Origin: Gallionella sp. UBA6045
Lineage (GTDB): Bacteria > Pseudomonadota > Gammaproteobacteria > Burkholderiales > Gallionellaceae
NCBI GenBank assembly: GCA_002429165.1
Contig: DIYV01000068.1
Span: 1 to 5,265, forward strand
Length of the DNA: 5,265 nucleotides
Direction of reading: 5' to 3'
The translations under genes were made by a program, and so were the position numbers. Within the stretch, counting starts at the first letter, position 1. Each line of letters begins with the position of its first letter. Below the pieces are notes generated by a model, which was not told the origin of the DNA, did no database searches, and was given only the letters and a program-made list of their open reading frames with translations. Shown here in pieces: positions 1 to 5,146 of the stretch.

Positions 1-1
1 C

Positions 2-850
2 CGCCCGCTGGGTTATGTGTTCCAGGAGGCCAGCCTGTTTCCGCACCTGTCGGTGCGCGCCAATCTGGAATACGGCCTGAAGCGCATTCCGCCATCCGAG
101 CGCAAAGTGCCGCTGGAACAGGTGGTGGAATGGCTGGGATTGGCCCGCTTCATCGAACGCGGCGACCCGGCGAAACTTTCCGGCGGGGAACGGCAGCGCG
201 TCGCGATCGGCCGCGCGCTGCTGACCAGCCCGCGGCTGCTGCTGATGGACGAGCCGCTCTCGGCGCTGGACACATCGAGCAAGCAGGAGATACTGCCGTA
301 TCTGGAGCGCCTGCACCGCGAACTGAACATACCGGTGCTGTACGTCAGCCACGCGCTGGACGAAGTGGTGCGGCTGGCCGATCATCTGGTGCTGCTGGAG
401 CAGGGCCGCGTGATCGCCAGCGGCGCATTGCAGCAAACCCTCGCGCGGCTTGACCTGCCCACCGCGCATCTTGACGACGCGGGCGCGGTGATCGAGGCGG
501 CGGTCGCAGAGCACGACGAAAAATATCACCTGACGCGGCTGGATTTCCCCGGCGGGGAACTGTGGGTGGGCAGGGTGGACCGGCCGTTCGGCAGCGTGGT
601 GCGGGCGCGGGTGCTGGCGCGCGACGTCAGCATCGCAACGCAGCAACCGCAGGGCACCAGCATCAACAACATCCTGAAGGCGCACATCGACGAGATACGC
701 GACGAGGGCCCGGACAAGGTGATCGTGCGCATGCGGGTGGGCGGGACGAATATGCTGTTGTCGCGCATCACGCGCCGCTCGCGCGACCACCTCGGCCTGA
801 TCGCCGGGATGTATGTTTGCGCGCAGGTGAAGAGCGTCGCGCTCATGTAG
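2..850 (+). CDS. modC: Molybdate ABC transporter ATP-binding protein ModC (5' truncated by window edge)
   Basis: ATPase subunit of the ModABC molybdate importer; it hydrolyses ATP on the cytoplasmic face of the membrane to drive molybdate uptake. The reading frame is open from base 2, so the gene begins upstream. 282 codons are visible against about 350 in the family, so Walker A and the N-terminus are missing. Seen in order: the Q-loop (VFQEA, bases 17-31), the ABC signature LSGGERQRVAIGRAL (from base 176), Walker B with D-loop (LLLMDEPLSALD, about 236-271) and the switch His in VLYVSHALDEV (about 335-367). A C-terminal TOBE/Mop-type domain runs from about base 602 to the stop, including GTSINNILKAHI, as in molybdate-binding domains. 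That domain separates ModC from other importer ATPases such as CysA or PotA. A GTG at base 17 is inside the Q-loop and is not a start. No T-rich terminator hairpin follows the stop. Family assignment is confident; the modC symbol rests on the Mop domain and Q-loop region. Confidence 0.93.
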   Translation, partial: RPLGYVFQEASLFPHLSVRANLEYGLKRIPPSERKVPLEQVVEWLGLARFIERGDPAKLSGGERQRVAIGRALLTSPRLLLMDEPLSALDTSSKQEILPYLERLHRELNIPVLYVSHALDEVVRLADHLVLLEQGRVIASGALQQTLARLDLPTAHLDDAGAVIEAAVAEHDEKYHLTRLDFPGGELWVGRVDRPFGSVVRARVLARDVSIATQQPQGTSINNILKAHIDEIRDEGPDKVIVRMRVGGTNMLLSRITRRSRDHLGLIAGMYVCAQVKSVALM

Positions 851-982
851 CGAAATATATTTGGTTGGTCTCTCTTCAGCGCACATGTGAGCCAGCGTGC
901 CTCTGAAACTTGCAACCCATCCCGCAAAGCCGAATGCGCGGTCACGCAGGATTGAGTCAGAGGTTCCTTAGGGTTCTTCCGA

Positions 983-1063
983 CGAGCACCGCTCGCGCAG
1001 GACGCCAACCGGCGGTCACGAGCGCAGCGAGGGACGAGTCTTTCGCGGAGGCAACGCGAAAGA
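983..1063. repeat. Cluster of GC-rich inverted repeats (candidate dispersed palindromic element or structured RNA)
   Basis: Three stem possibilities lie within 81 bases. CGCTCG at 990-995 pairs with CGAGCG at 1019-1024. Inside it, GACGCC at 1001-1006 pairs with GGCG/TC at 1011-1017, with G1015 bulged and an AACC loop. A competing hairpin uses CGAGC 983-987 with GCTCG 991-995. A separate perfect hairpin follows: TCTTTCGCG at 1039-1047 with CGCGAAAGA at 1055-1063, with a 7-base loop. The text around 1019-1038 resembles the GC-rich 'GAGCGCAGCGAGGGACGAG' type of intergenic repeat seen in many proteobacterial genomes (from memory). The pairing is seen directly. Whether this is a dispersed DNA repeat, an RNA or chance in GC-rich DNA is not settled. 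Confidence 0.5.
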
Positions 1064-1068
1064 TGAGA

Positions 1069-1086
1069 AATCCCACCTTCTCCGCC
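1069..1086 (+). other. tRNA-Ser 3'-end-like fragment (possible integration-site remnant)
   Basis: AATCCCACCTTCTCCGCC matches the pattern expected for the 3' T-arm strand plus acceptor strand of a proteobacterial tRNA-Ser, which commonly ends TTCGAATCCC...CTCCGCCA. The bases before it (GAGA) do not preserve the TTCG of the T-loop, and the base after it is T instead of the A of CCA. No matching 5' acceptor strand (GGAGAAG) lies upstream, so this is not a tRNA gene. It could be a remnant left by an element that integrated in a tRNA-Ser gene, or a coincidence. An 18-base match recalled from memory is weak evidence. Confidence 0.25.
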
Positions 1087-1240
1087 TATCAAGAATATTC
1101 GTTGGCAGAGTGCTGTCATTCACTGCTGAATCGACGAATTCTGCCAAACCAAGTCCAAACTCCAGGCTCCAGGCTCTCAAAGAAATCGTATGGATCTGAA
1201 GCAGTACGCCCTGGATGAGCCAGAACGAGTAAACCCCGAT

Positions 1241-1278
1241 CAACAATGCACATGTTGTGTGTGCTAGCGTACAGCACA
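1241..1278. promoter_or_regulatory. Pair of short inverted repeats, possible operator or hairpin upstream of the small membrane gene
   Basis: CAACA at 1241-1245 mirrors TGTTG at 1253-1257 across 7 bases. Two bases later TGTGCT at 1260-1265 mirrors AGCACA at 1273-1278, again across 7 bases. Both are perfect in the arms. The equal 7-base spacing and close placement fit tandem binding sites for a dimeric regulator, or two small hairpins. They do not match a regulator consensus that I can name. They lie about 110-150 bases before the ATG at 1390 and just upstream of a weak promoter-like pair, TTGTGC (1297-1302) and TAGATT (1319-1324), 16 bases apart. Confidence 0.3.
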
Positions 1279-1342
1279 GAAAAACCTGCGGGCGTATTGT
1301 GCAATCTCATGGCAGGAATAGATTTGTATGCCGTGAATGTTC

Positions 1343-1374
1343 TTGAGTGATCGGCCCAGTCCCGATCCTGTCAA
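1343..1374 (+). promoter_or_regulatory. Leader hairpin immediately upstream of the small membrane gene's ribosome binding site
   Basis: GATCGG at 1349-1354 pairs perfectly with CCGATC at 1362-1367 around a 7-base loop. The outer arms TTGA (1343-1346) and TCAA (1371-1374) can extend the stem across a small internal loop. It ends four bases before the AGGAGA ribosome binding site at 1378-1383. As RNA it could protect the 5' end or control ribosome access; as DNA it could be an operator. The pairing is seen directly and the role is inferred. Confidence 0.4.
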
Positions 1375-1389
1375 CCGAGGAGAATTAAA

Positions 1390-1485
1390 ATGACAAATCT
1401 TGTATGGATTATTGCAACGCTATTATTTACCGCAATCGTCATATTCATGGATGATGGAACGTGGGACAGGAAAAAGCCCAAGTAA
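1390..1485 (+). CDS. 31-residue single-pass membrane peptide, unknown function
   Basis: A short gene of 31 codons, ATG to TAA. Support for real translation comes from the ribosome binding site AGGAGA at 1378-1383, placed 6 bases before the ATG. The product also has a plain small-membrane-protein layout: a short polar N-terminus, one hydrophobic helix at residues 4-20 (WIIATLLFTAIVIFM), then a charged tail, DDGTWDRKKPK. No Lys or Arg precedes the helix and four follow it (R27, K28, K29, K31), which by the positive-inside rule puts the C-terminus in the cytoplasm. Size and shape recall accessory peptides such as CydX, CcoQ or KdpF, but I see no specific match, and none of their partner genes is nearby. 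It is flanked by a leader hairpin and by two hairpins after the stop, so it may be an independent transcript. The gene is more AT-rich than modC upstream. I am fairly sure it is a gene; its function is unknown. Confidence 0.68.
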   Translation: MTNLVWIIATLLFTAIVIFMDDGTWDRKKPK

Positions 1486-1495
1486 CGTTGTGTAA

Positions 1496-1545
1496 CCTGA
1501 CTCCGGTATTACCCAGTCAGGCGCAGGCAGCAGACTGATCTGCGC
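1496..1545 (+). terminator. Two consecutive hairpins after the small membrane gene, possible terminator or mRNA stabiliser
   Basis: First hairpin: CCTGACT at 1496-1502 pairs perfectly with AGTCAGG at 1515-1521. The loop can add GGT (1505-1507) with ACC (1511-1513), giving about ten pairs, starting 10 bases after the stop codon. Second: GCGCAG at 1521-1526 pairs with CTGCGC at 1540-1545. The two share G1521, so they compete slightly. No run of T follows, so this is not a standard Rho-independent terminator. A 3'-end stabilising structure or a Rho-linked end is possible. Confidence 0.42.
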
Positions 1546-1619
1546 AACAGTAGTGCCCGGATTGCGCTGACAGGTGTTGTGATTAGGCGATCCCTGTTTC
1601 TGTTGTGGAAAGGAATGTG

Positions 1620-2135
1620 ATGGATGGATCCCGCATAAATTACCTGTCCGGGTGGCGTGCCATGATCTGGGCAGGGATAATGGCGGGCATCGTATCGACA
1701 CTGATCGAGATACTGCTCTGGCTGATCTTTACCGATGATTTTCCCGCCATCCTTTACCGCGATGCCCGGTTGACTGCAGCAATGGTGCTGGGCAGGTCGG
1801 TATTGTCCCCGTCTGCGACATTTGATGGTGGTGTCATGCTGATTGCCACGTTGATCCATTTTATGATTTCCATAGCATGCGCCGTATTGCTGGCATTGCT
1901 TACCGCGCGCCTCGATACCATCCCGGCACCTTTGGTGGGCATCGGCTTCGGGGTCGCGCTTTATGTCGTCAATCTATACGGCTTTACGGCGATCTTTCCC
2001 TGGTTCGTGCAAGCGCGCGGCTGGATCACGCTGATCGCCCATGGGGTATTCGGTTTGACTGCCATCACGGTTTACCGATGGTTGATCTTCAGTGCGCCCT
2101 TCAGTAATGCGCGATCTCAACCAGACGGGCATTGA
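1620..2135 (+). CDS. Four-helix integral membrane protein of unknown function
   Basis: 171 residues from the ATG at 1620, which has AGGA at 1611-1614 five bases upstream. An in-frame GTG at 1605 would add five residues but has no better ribosome binding site. Four hydrophobic segments are visible at about residues 13-37, 72-96, 103-125 and 135-157. Conserved-looking polar motifs between them include FTDDFPAILYRDARLTAA (38-54) and LYGFTAIFPWF (119-129). From memory, proteins of this size and motif pattern occur in betaproteobacteria and are often labelled 'sodium:proline symporter'. At 171 residues and four helices it is far too small for a real solute:sodium symporter of about 500 residues and 11-13 helices, so that label should not be trusted. 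No transport, redox or catalytic motif is evident. It sits 134 bases after the small membrane gene on the same strand. Its last 35 bases overlap the 3' end of the convergent SRPBCC gene. Confidence 0.85.
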   Translation: MDGSRINYLSGWRAMIWAGIMAGIVSTLIEILLWLIFTDDFPAILYRDARLTAAMVLGRSVLSPSATFDGGVMLIATLIHFMISIACAVLLALLTARLDTIPAPLVGIGFGVALYVVNLYGFTAIFPWFVQARGWITLIAHGVFGLTAITVYRWLIFSAPFSNARSQPDGH

Positions 2136-2577
2136 GCCTGCGCGCCAATGCTTCGCCGCCCTGTCGCATGACAGCGTCATGGTTCCACTTGATGAATGGA
2201 CGCGCAAACAGCGCCAGCAGATTCATCCAGACCGGGGTTGTGTGTACATGCCACTCGAAGCGCACTATGGTCACGGCACCATCGGTGCTGAATGACCAGC
2301 GGCCCTGGCCTTCCACATCCCCGCTGGCGATGCCTTCGATGGCAGCAAGCGGTTCGATATGGATGACGCAAATGTCAAAAGTGAGGCGATACGGCAAGCG
2401 TCCTCTCCAGGAGTAGCGGCGCACGCTGCCGATTCCCCGGGCGTCGCCGGGGGCAAGTTCCTCGACTCTTTCCACATTGCTCCACCACTGCGGCCAATTC
2501 AGGGAATGGTAGATGGCTTCGCAGACCGTTTCGATCGGCGCTTCGATATGCCAGACGGTGACAAAGCGGTACTTCAT
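2101..2577 (-). CDS. SRPBCC-family (polyketide cyclase/START-like) protein
   Basis: 158 residues, the usual length for a single SRPBCC domain, a helix-grip fold with a deep pocket for hydrophobic ligands. The N-terminus shows the typical first strand and helix: VTVWHIEAPIETVCEAI, then LNWPQWWSNVERVEEL (residues 26-41), matching the W-P-x-W pattern after the first helix of this fold. GIGSVRRYSW (48-57) and alternating strands up to FEWHVHTT (107-114) follow. The C-terminus has the long amphipathic helix (about 128-154, FIKWNHDAVMRQGGEALARRL). There is no signal peptide, so it probably acts in the cytoplasm. The ATG lies 10 bases after the stop of the LolA-like gene, with a purine-rich AGAGAG before it, so it is the third gene of a minus-strand operon. 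Fold assignment is confident. Ligand and reaction are unknown; family members include aromatase/cyclases, lipid-binding proteins and coenzyme Q-binding proteins. Confidence 0.85.
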   Translation of the reverse strand: MKYRFVTVWHIEAPIETVCEAIYHSLNWPQWWSNVERVEELAPGDARGIGSVRRYSWRGRLPYRLTFDICVIHIEPLAAIEGIASGDVEGQGRWSFSTDGAVTIVRFEWHVHTTPVWMNLLALFARPFIKWNHDAVMRQGGEALARRLNARLVEIAHY

Positions 2578-2587
2578 CGTTCTCTCT

Positions 2588-3211
2588 TCAAGGATTGAAC
2601 AGAATCTCTGGCAGCGCAGCGTTGATTTCCAGATCTTCCATCAGCACGGTTTCAATGATTGTATCTTGCCGATTGCGGCTGATCACCTTGACCGGGAACT
2701 GGCTCGCCATATCCAGCCACAATTCGTAACTGTGCACGCCGGCAAGCGCAAAATTTCCCGCGCCGGCCACGGCAAGATGCAGAACCGTGCGGCCGTCCAT
2801 GCGCTCTTCTCCCAATACCTCGGCGTTGCCGCCCTCCCGCAGGGTGCGGACATTTTCGAACAGTGTCCCTACATCCGAGTGATCCACGCGCTGGCCGCGC
2901 GAACTCCGGATCAATGGATTGCCCGGGCTCAAACTGAGCTCCGGGAAATGCCGGACACCGAACGGCCACAAGCGCACGCTTTGTGTAGTTGGATTGTAGA
3001 TCAGCACCGTGCCGGCATGCGGCCGGATGAATTCCATGCGCGCGAAACCGGGTTTCTTGTAGTAATAGCGTATGTATTCTTCGCCGTCGGCGTGAGTGGA
3101 GTGGATGGTGACACGATAGTTTTCGACGGTGCGGTAATGCTCGATGGCGCCAGCCAGCGGGTCTGGTGGAGTAGCGGTGAGCGTTGCGGCAAGCATCAGG
3201 GCTGAGAGCAT
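2588..3211 (-). CDS. Exported LolA-like / DUF1571-like protein
   Basis: 207 residues. The N-terminus (MLSALMLAATLTA) looks like a short signal peptide with likely cleavage near residue 13, but it lacks the usual Lys/Arg. The mature part has a LolA/LolB-like pattern of a half-barrel: IEHYRTVENYRVTIHS (residues 23-38), EYIRYYYKKPGFARMEFIRP (45-64), GTVLIYNPTTQSVRLWPFG (67-85), then SSRGQRVDHSDVGTLFENV (103-121), and late strands with YELWLDMASQFPVKV (162-176). The 'YKKPGFARMEF' stretch, with basic and aromatic residues before a hydrophobic strand, is typical of LolA-like and DUF1571 proteins, which bind lipids or lipoproteins in the periplasm. It is not the housekeeping LolA: the sequence is divergent and the neighbours differ. 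It begins 3 bases after the cupredoxin stop, in the same frame and without a clear ribosome binding site of its own, so translation is probably coupled. Exact family is moderately sure; ligand unknown. Confidence 0.75.
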   Translation of the reverse strand: MLSALMLAATLTATPPDPLAGAIEHYRTVENYRVTIHSTHADGEEYIRYYYKKPGFARMEFIRPHAGTVLIYNPTTQSVRLWPFGVRHFPELSLSPGNPLIRSSRGQRVDHSDVGTLFENVRTLREGGNAEVLGEERMDGRTVLHLAVAGAGNFALAGVHSYELWLDMASQFPVKVISRNRQDTIIETVLMEDLEINAALPEILFNP

Positions 3212-3214
3212 GGG

Positions 3215-3637
3215 TTATTGGATTACTTCGAGCACACCTTCCATGCCCTTGTCGCGGTGGCTTTTAAAAAACAGCAGTTTGTTCTTGCAATAAAAATGAT
3301 ACTTGCCGGCGGCGGTGGGGGTGAAGCGGATATTCTTGGCATCGCTGGAAAGTTTTTCGTCCACCGAGATGCCTGCCTCGGGCGACTGAATTACCAGGGT
3401 GTGGGGAATCAGGCCCTTTTCCACGCTGGCCGTCAACTCCACCGGCACATTCACCCTGACGATCACGCGGTTGGGCTTGAAGAAATAACTCCCGCCGTCA
3501 ATGCGCACGTGCTGCACACCATCTGCGGCGATGGTCGCCTGATAAACGACCGCTTCGGGCGGGGCCGTGTCGGCGCGGCATACTGCATATCCGGCAATCC
3601 CAACACAGAACAGAAAAGATAACGCGAGTTTTTTCAT
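3215..3637 (-). CDS. Periplasmic cupredoxin (type-1 copper protein) with long copper loop
   Basis: 140 residues from the ATG at 3637. This start was chosen because it gives a clean signal peptide (MKKLALSFLF..., cleavage about after A22) and has AAGGGG about 9 bases upstream; longer in-frame starts lack both. The mature domain is a cupredoxin that would bind one copper ion and shuttle electrons or store copper in the periplasm. Candidate ligands are H79 (in IPHTLVI), C117 (in YHFYC), H127 and M132. The spacing of the last three is C-x9-H-x4-M. Plastocyanin-like proteins usually have C-x2-H-x4-M, so the loop carries about seven extra residues (KNKLLFFKS). All four ligand types are present, so copper binding is still expected. 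C20 is not in a proper lipobox, so it is not likely a lipoprotein. First gene of the minus-strand operon, divergent from the nfeD-type gene. Confidence 0.85.
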   Translation of the reverse strand: MKKLALSFLFCVGIAGYAVCRADTAPPEAVVYQATIAADGVQHVRIDGGSYFFKPNRVIVRVNVPVELTASVEKGLIPHTLVIQSPEAGISVDEKLSSDAKNIRFTPTAAGKYHFYCKNKLLFFKSHRDKGMEGVLEVIQ

Positions 3638-3734
3638 GGCCAGGTACCCCTTCATCGAGACTTGAATTTCAGCCCATAGATTACACCTTCCAAAAATCCT
3701 TGCGGATAGAATAAAAACGCCTATAGTTGTGATT
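3638..3734. promoter_or_regulatory. Divergent promoter region between cupredoxin operon and NfeD-family gene
   Basis: The 97 bases between the two start codons must hold promoters for both directions, unless either gene is read from further away. For the plus strand the best box is TATAGT at 3722-3727 (5 of 6 to the usual -10), with a weak TTGCGG at 3700-3705, 16 bases apart. Its transcript would start almost at the ATG. A second -10-like box, TAGAAT, lies at 3707-3712 without a good -35. On the minus strand only poor matches are visible. No clear operator palindrome is seen. Confidence 0.35.
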
Positions 3735-5108
3735 ATGGATCGCCTTTCCAGCACGCGCGCTTTATTGTTCGGCCTGCTATTGATTGCCGGGTCGGCCCGC
3801 GCGGCTGCGCCCGTGGTGGTGCTCAATGTGAACGGTGCGATCAGCCCGGGGACGGCGGACTATGTGGTGCGCGGCCTGAAGGCGGCCGCAGCGGAACATG
3901 CTGAATTGGTCGTGCTGAAGATGGACACGCCGGGCGGCCTGGACACGGCCATGCGCCAGATCATCAAGCAGATCATTGCATCGCCGGTTCCCGTTGCCGC
4001 CTTCGTCGCACCCGACGGTGCGCGGGCCGCAAGTGCCGGCACCTATATCCTCTACGCCAGCCACATTGCGGCAATGGCCCCGGCCACCAATCTCGGCGCA
4101 GCCACGCCGATCAATATCGGCATCGGCGGCATCGACAGCCAGCCGGACGAACAGCAGGGTGACGGGAAGAAGACAGACAAGAGCCCGCTGGTCAAGAAGC
4201 TGCCCGCAACGGGTTCCACGCTGCAACACAAACAGATCAATGATGCCTCCGCGTATATCCGCAGTCTGGCGCAGATGCGCGGCCGCAACGTTGAATGGGG
4301 GGAGCAGGCGGTGCGCGAGGCGGTGAGCATTACCGCCAGGGAGGCATTGAAACTCAAGGTCATCGACGTGATCGCCAGTGACGTACCCGACCTGCTGCGG
4401 AAAATCGACGGGCGCAAGGTGAACGTGTCGGGCATGGAGCGCACGCTGGATTTGAAGGATGCGCGCATCGTCACGCTGGAGCCGGACTGGCGCAGCCGCT
4501 TGCTGACCGTGATTGCCGACCCGAGCATCGCCTACCTGCTGATGCTGGCGGGCATCTTCGGCATGTTCTTCGAATTTTCCAATCCGGGATTCGTGTTGCC
4601 GGGCGTGGTTGGGGCGATCTCGCTGCTGCTTGCGATGTTCGCGTTCCAAATGTTGCCGGTTAATTATGCAGGACTGGGACTGATCATTCTGGGACTCGCA
4701 CTGATGACCGGCGAGGTGTTCATGCCCAGCTTTGTGCTTGGCATCGGCGGTCTGATCGCGTTCGTGATCGGATCGGTGTTGCTGATCGATACCGACATGC
4801 CGGGGTTCGGCATTCCTTGGGCGCTCATCGTGCCGGTCGCGCTTGCCAGCGCCCTGTTCATCTTCTTCGTGGCCGGTATGGCACTCAAAGCGCGACAGCG
4901 GCCCGTGGTGAGCGGGCGCGAGCAACTGATCGGCAGCAGCGGGGAGGTACTGGTAGATTTCGACGGCAAGGATGGATGGGCGCGGGTACACGGCGAAACC
5001 TGGCGCATCAGAAGCAGGCAGCCGCTGGTCCGGGGACAAAAGATCAGGGTATTGCGCATGGACGGACTGATCTTCGATGTGGAGCCAGAGGACGCAGGCC
5101 ATGAATAG
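3735..5108 (+). CDS. nfeD: NfeD-family membrane-bound serine protease (ClpP-class, stomatin partner)
   Basis: 457 residues from the ATG at 3735; a GTG at 3729 would add two. The long form of the family has a ClpP-like protease domain, membrane helices and a soluble OB-fold, and its archaeal relative cleaves the C-terminus of the partner stomatin. Seen: a signal peptide (residues 1-23, GSARA/AAP), then the ClpP-like domain with VVVLNVNGAISPGTADYV and MDTPGGLD (63-70). The expected nucleophile is S100, in ARAASAGTY, and the expected Lys is K166, in QHKQINDASAYIRSLA; both are present. A Lys/Gly/Asp-rich linker lies at about 134-158. Hydrophobic helices lie at about 255-281, 285-306, 309-329, 332-352 and 360-384. 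The NfeD OB-fold is at about 395-452 (GSSGEVLVDFDGKDGWARVHGE, then IFDVEP). No ribosome binding site is evident before the ATG. A slipin gene follows after 38 bases, the classic pairing. Family is confident; whether it cleaves the slipin here is inferred from relatives. Confidence 0.93.
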   Translation: MDRLSSTRALLFGLLLIAGSARAAAPVVVLNVNGAISPGTADYVVRGLKAAAAEHAELVVLKMDTPGGLDTAMRQIIKQIIASPVPVAAFVAPDGARAASAGTYILYASHIAAMAPATNLGAATPINIGIGGIDSQPDEQQGDGKKTDKSPLVKKLPATGSTLQHKQINDASAYIRSLAQMRGRNVEWGEQAVREAVSITAREALKLKVIDVIASDVPDLLRKIDGRKVNVSGMERTLDLKDARIVTLEPDWRSRLLTVIADPSIAYLLMLAGIFGMFFEFSNPGFVLPGVVGAISLLLAMFAFQMLPVNYAGLGLIILGLALMTGEVFMPSFVLGIGGLIAFVIGSVLLIDTDMPGFGIPWALIVPVALASALFIFFVAGMALKARQRPVVSGREQLIGSSGEVLVDFDGKDGWARVHGETWRIRSRQPLVRGQKIRVLRMDGLIFDVEPEDAGHE

Positions 5109-5146
5109 ATACGTTATTGTTGGCAATCACAAACAAGGAGAACGAT

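Larger units (their letters stand above)
851..1389. other. Intergenic region without a convincing long gene, rich in inverted repeats
   Basis: 539 bases between modC and the small gene at 1390. Open frames here on either strand have low-complexity or shadow-like translations (Arg/Ser/Cys-rich), no recognisable domain and no good ribosome binding site. The left half is GC-rich and highly palindromic (about 983-1063). It also holds two short direct repeats: GCGGTCACG at 938-946 and 1012-1020, and CGCAGGA at 945-951 and 996-1002. A short tandem duplication of CCAGGCT lies at 1162-1175. The right half, from about 1180, is more AT-rich and holds palindromes at 1241-1257, 1260-1278 and 1343-1374. 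It probably carries the promoter and leader of the 1390 gene. Nothing here matches a complete tRNA, rRNA or insertion sequence that I can recognise. Confidence 0.7.

Noticed and set aside
526..1119. A 197-codon minus-strand open frame across the end of modC and the following spacer
   Set aside because: Half of it is antisense to the ModC TOBE domain. The rest is Arg/Ser/Cys-rich translation of the palindromic region, starting with GGEGGI-like text typical of antisense tRNA-Ser ends.
910..1218. A 102-codon plus-strand open frame in the intergenic region
   Set aside because: No start with a ribosome binding site, low-complexity composition, and it runs through the hairpins and direct repeats.
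851..1389. CRISPR array, complete tRNA or insertion sequence in the spacer
   Set aside because: Repeats are too few and irregular for CRISPR, no cloverleaf can be completed around the tRNA-Ser-like end, and no transposase or paired terminal repeats are seen.
2513..3205. A 230-codon plus-strand open frame opposite the LolA-like gene
   Set aside because: No domain or signal peptide is visible, and the minus strand carries a coherent exported protein that fits the operon spacing.
3215..3826. Longer 203-codon version of the cupredoxin gene
   Set aside because: The extra N-terminal part overlaps the divergent NfeD gene, puts the signal peptide internally and lacks a ribosome binding site; the ATG at 3637 fits better.
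3777..5126. A 449-codon open frame on the minus strand opposite the NfeD-family gene
   Set aside because: The translation is rich in His, Gln, Arg and Asp with no domain, as expected for antisense of a GC-rich gene; the plus strand encodes a clear NfeD protein with its catalytic residues.
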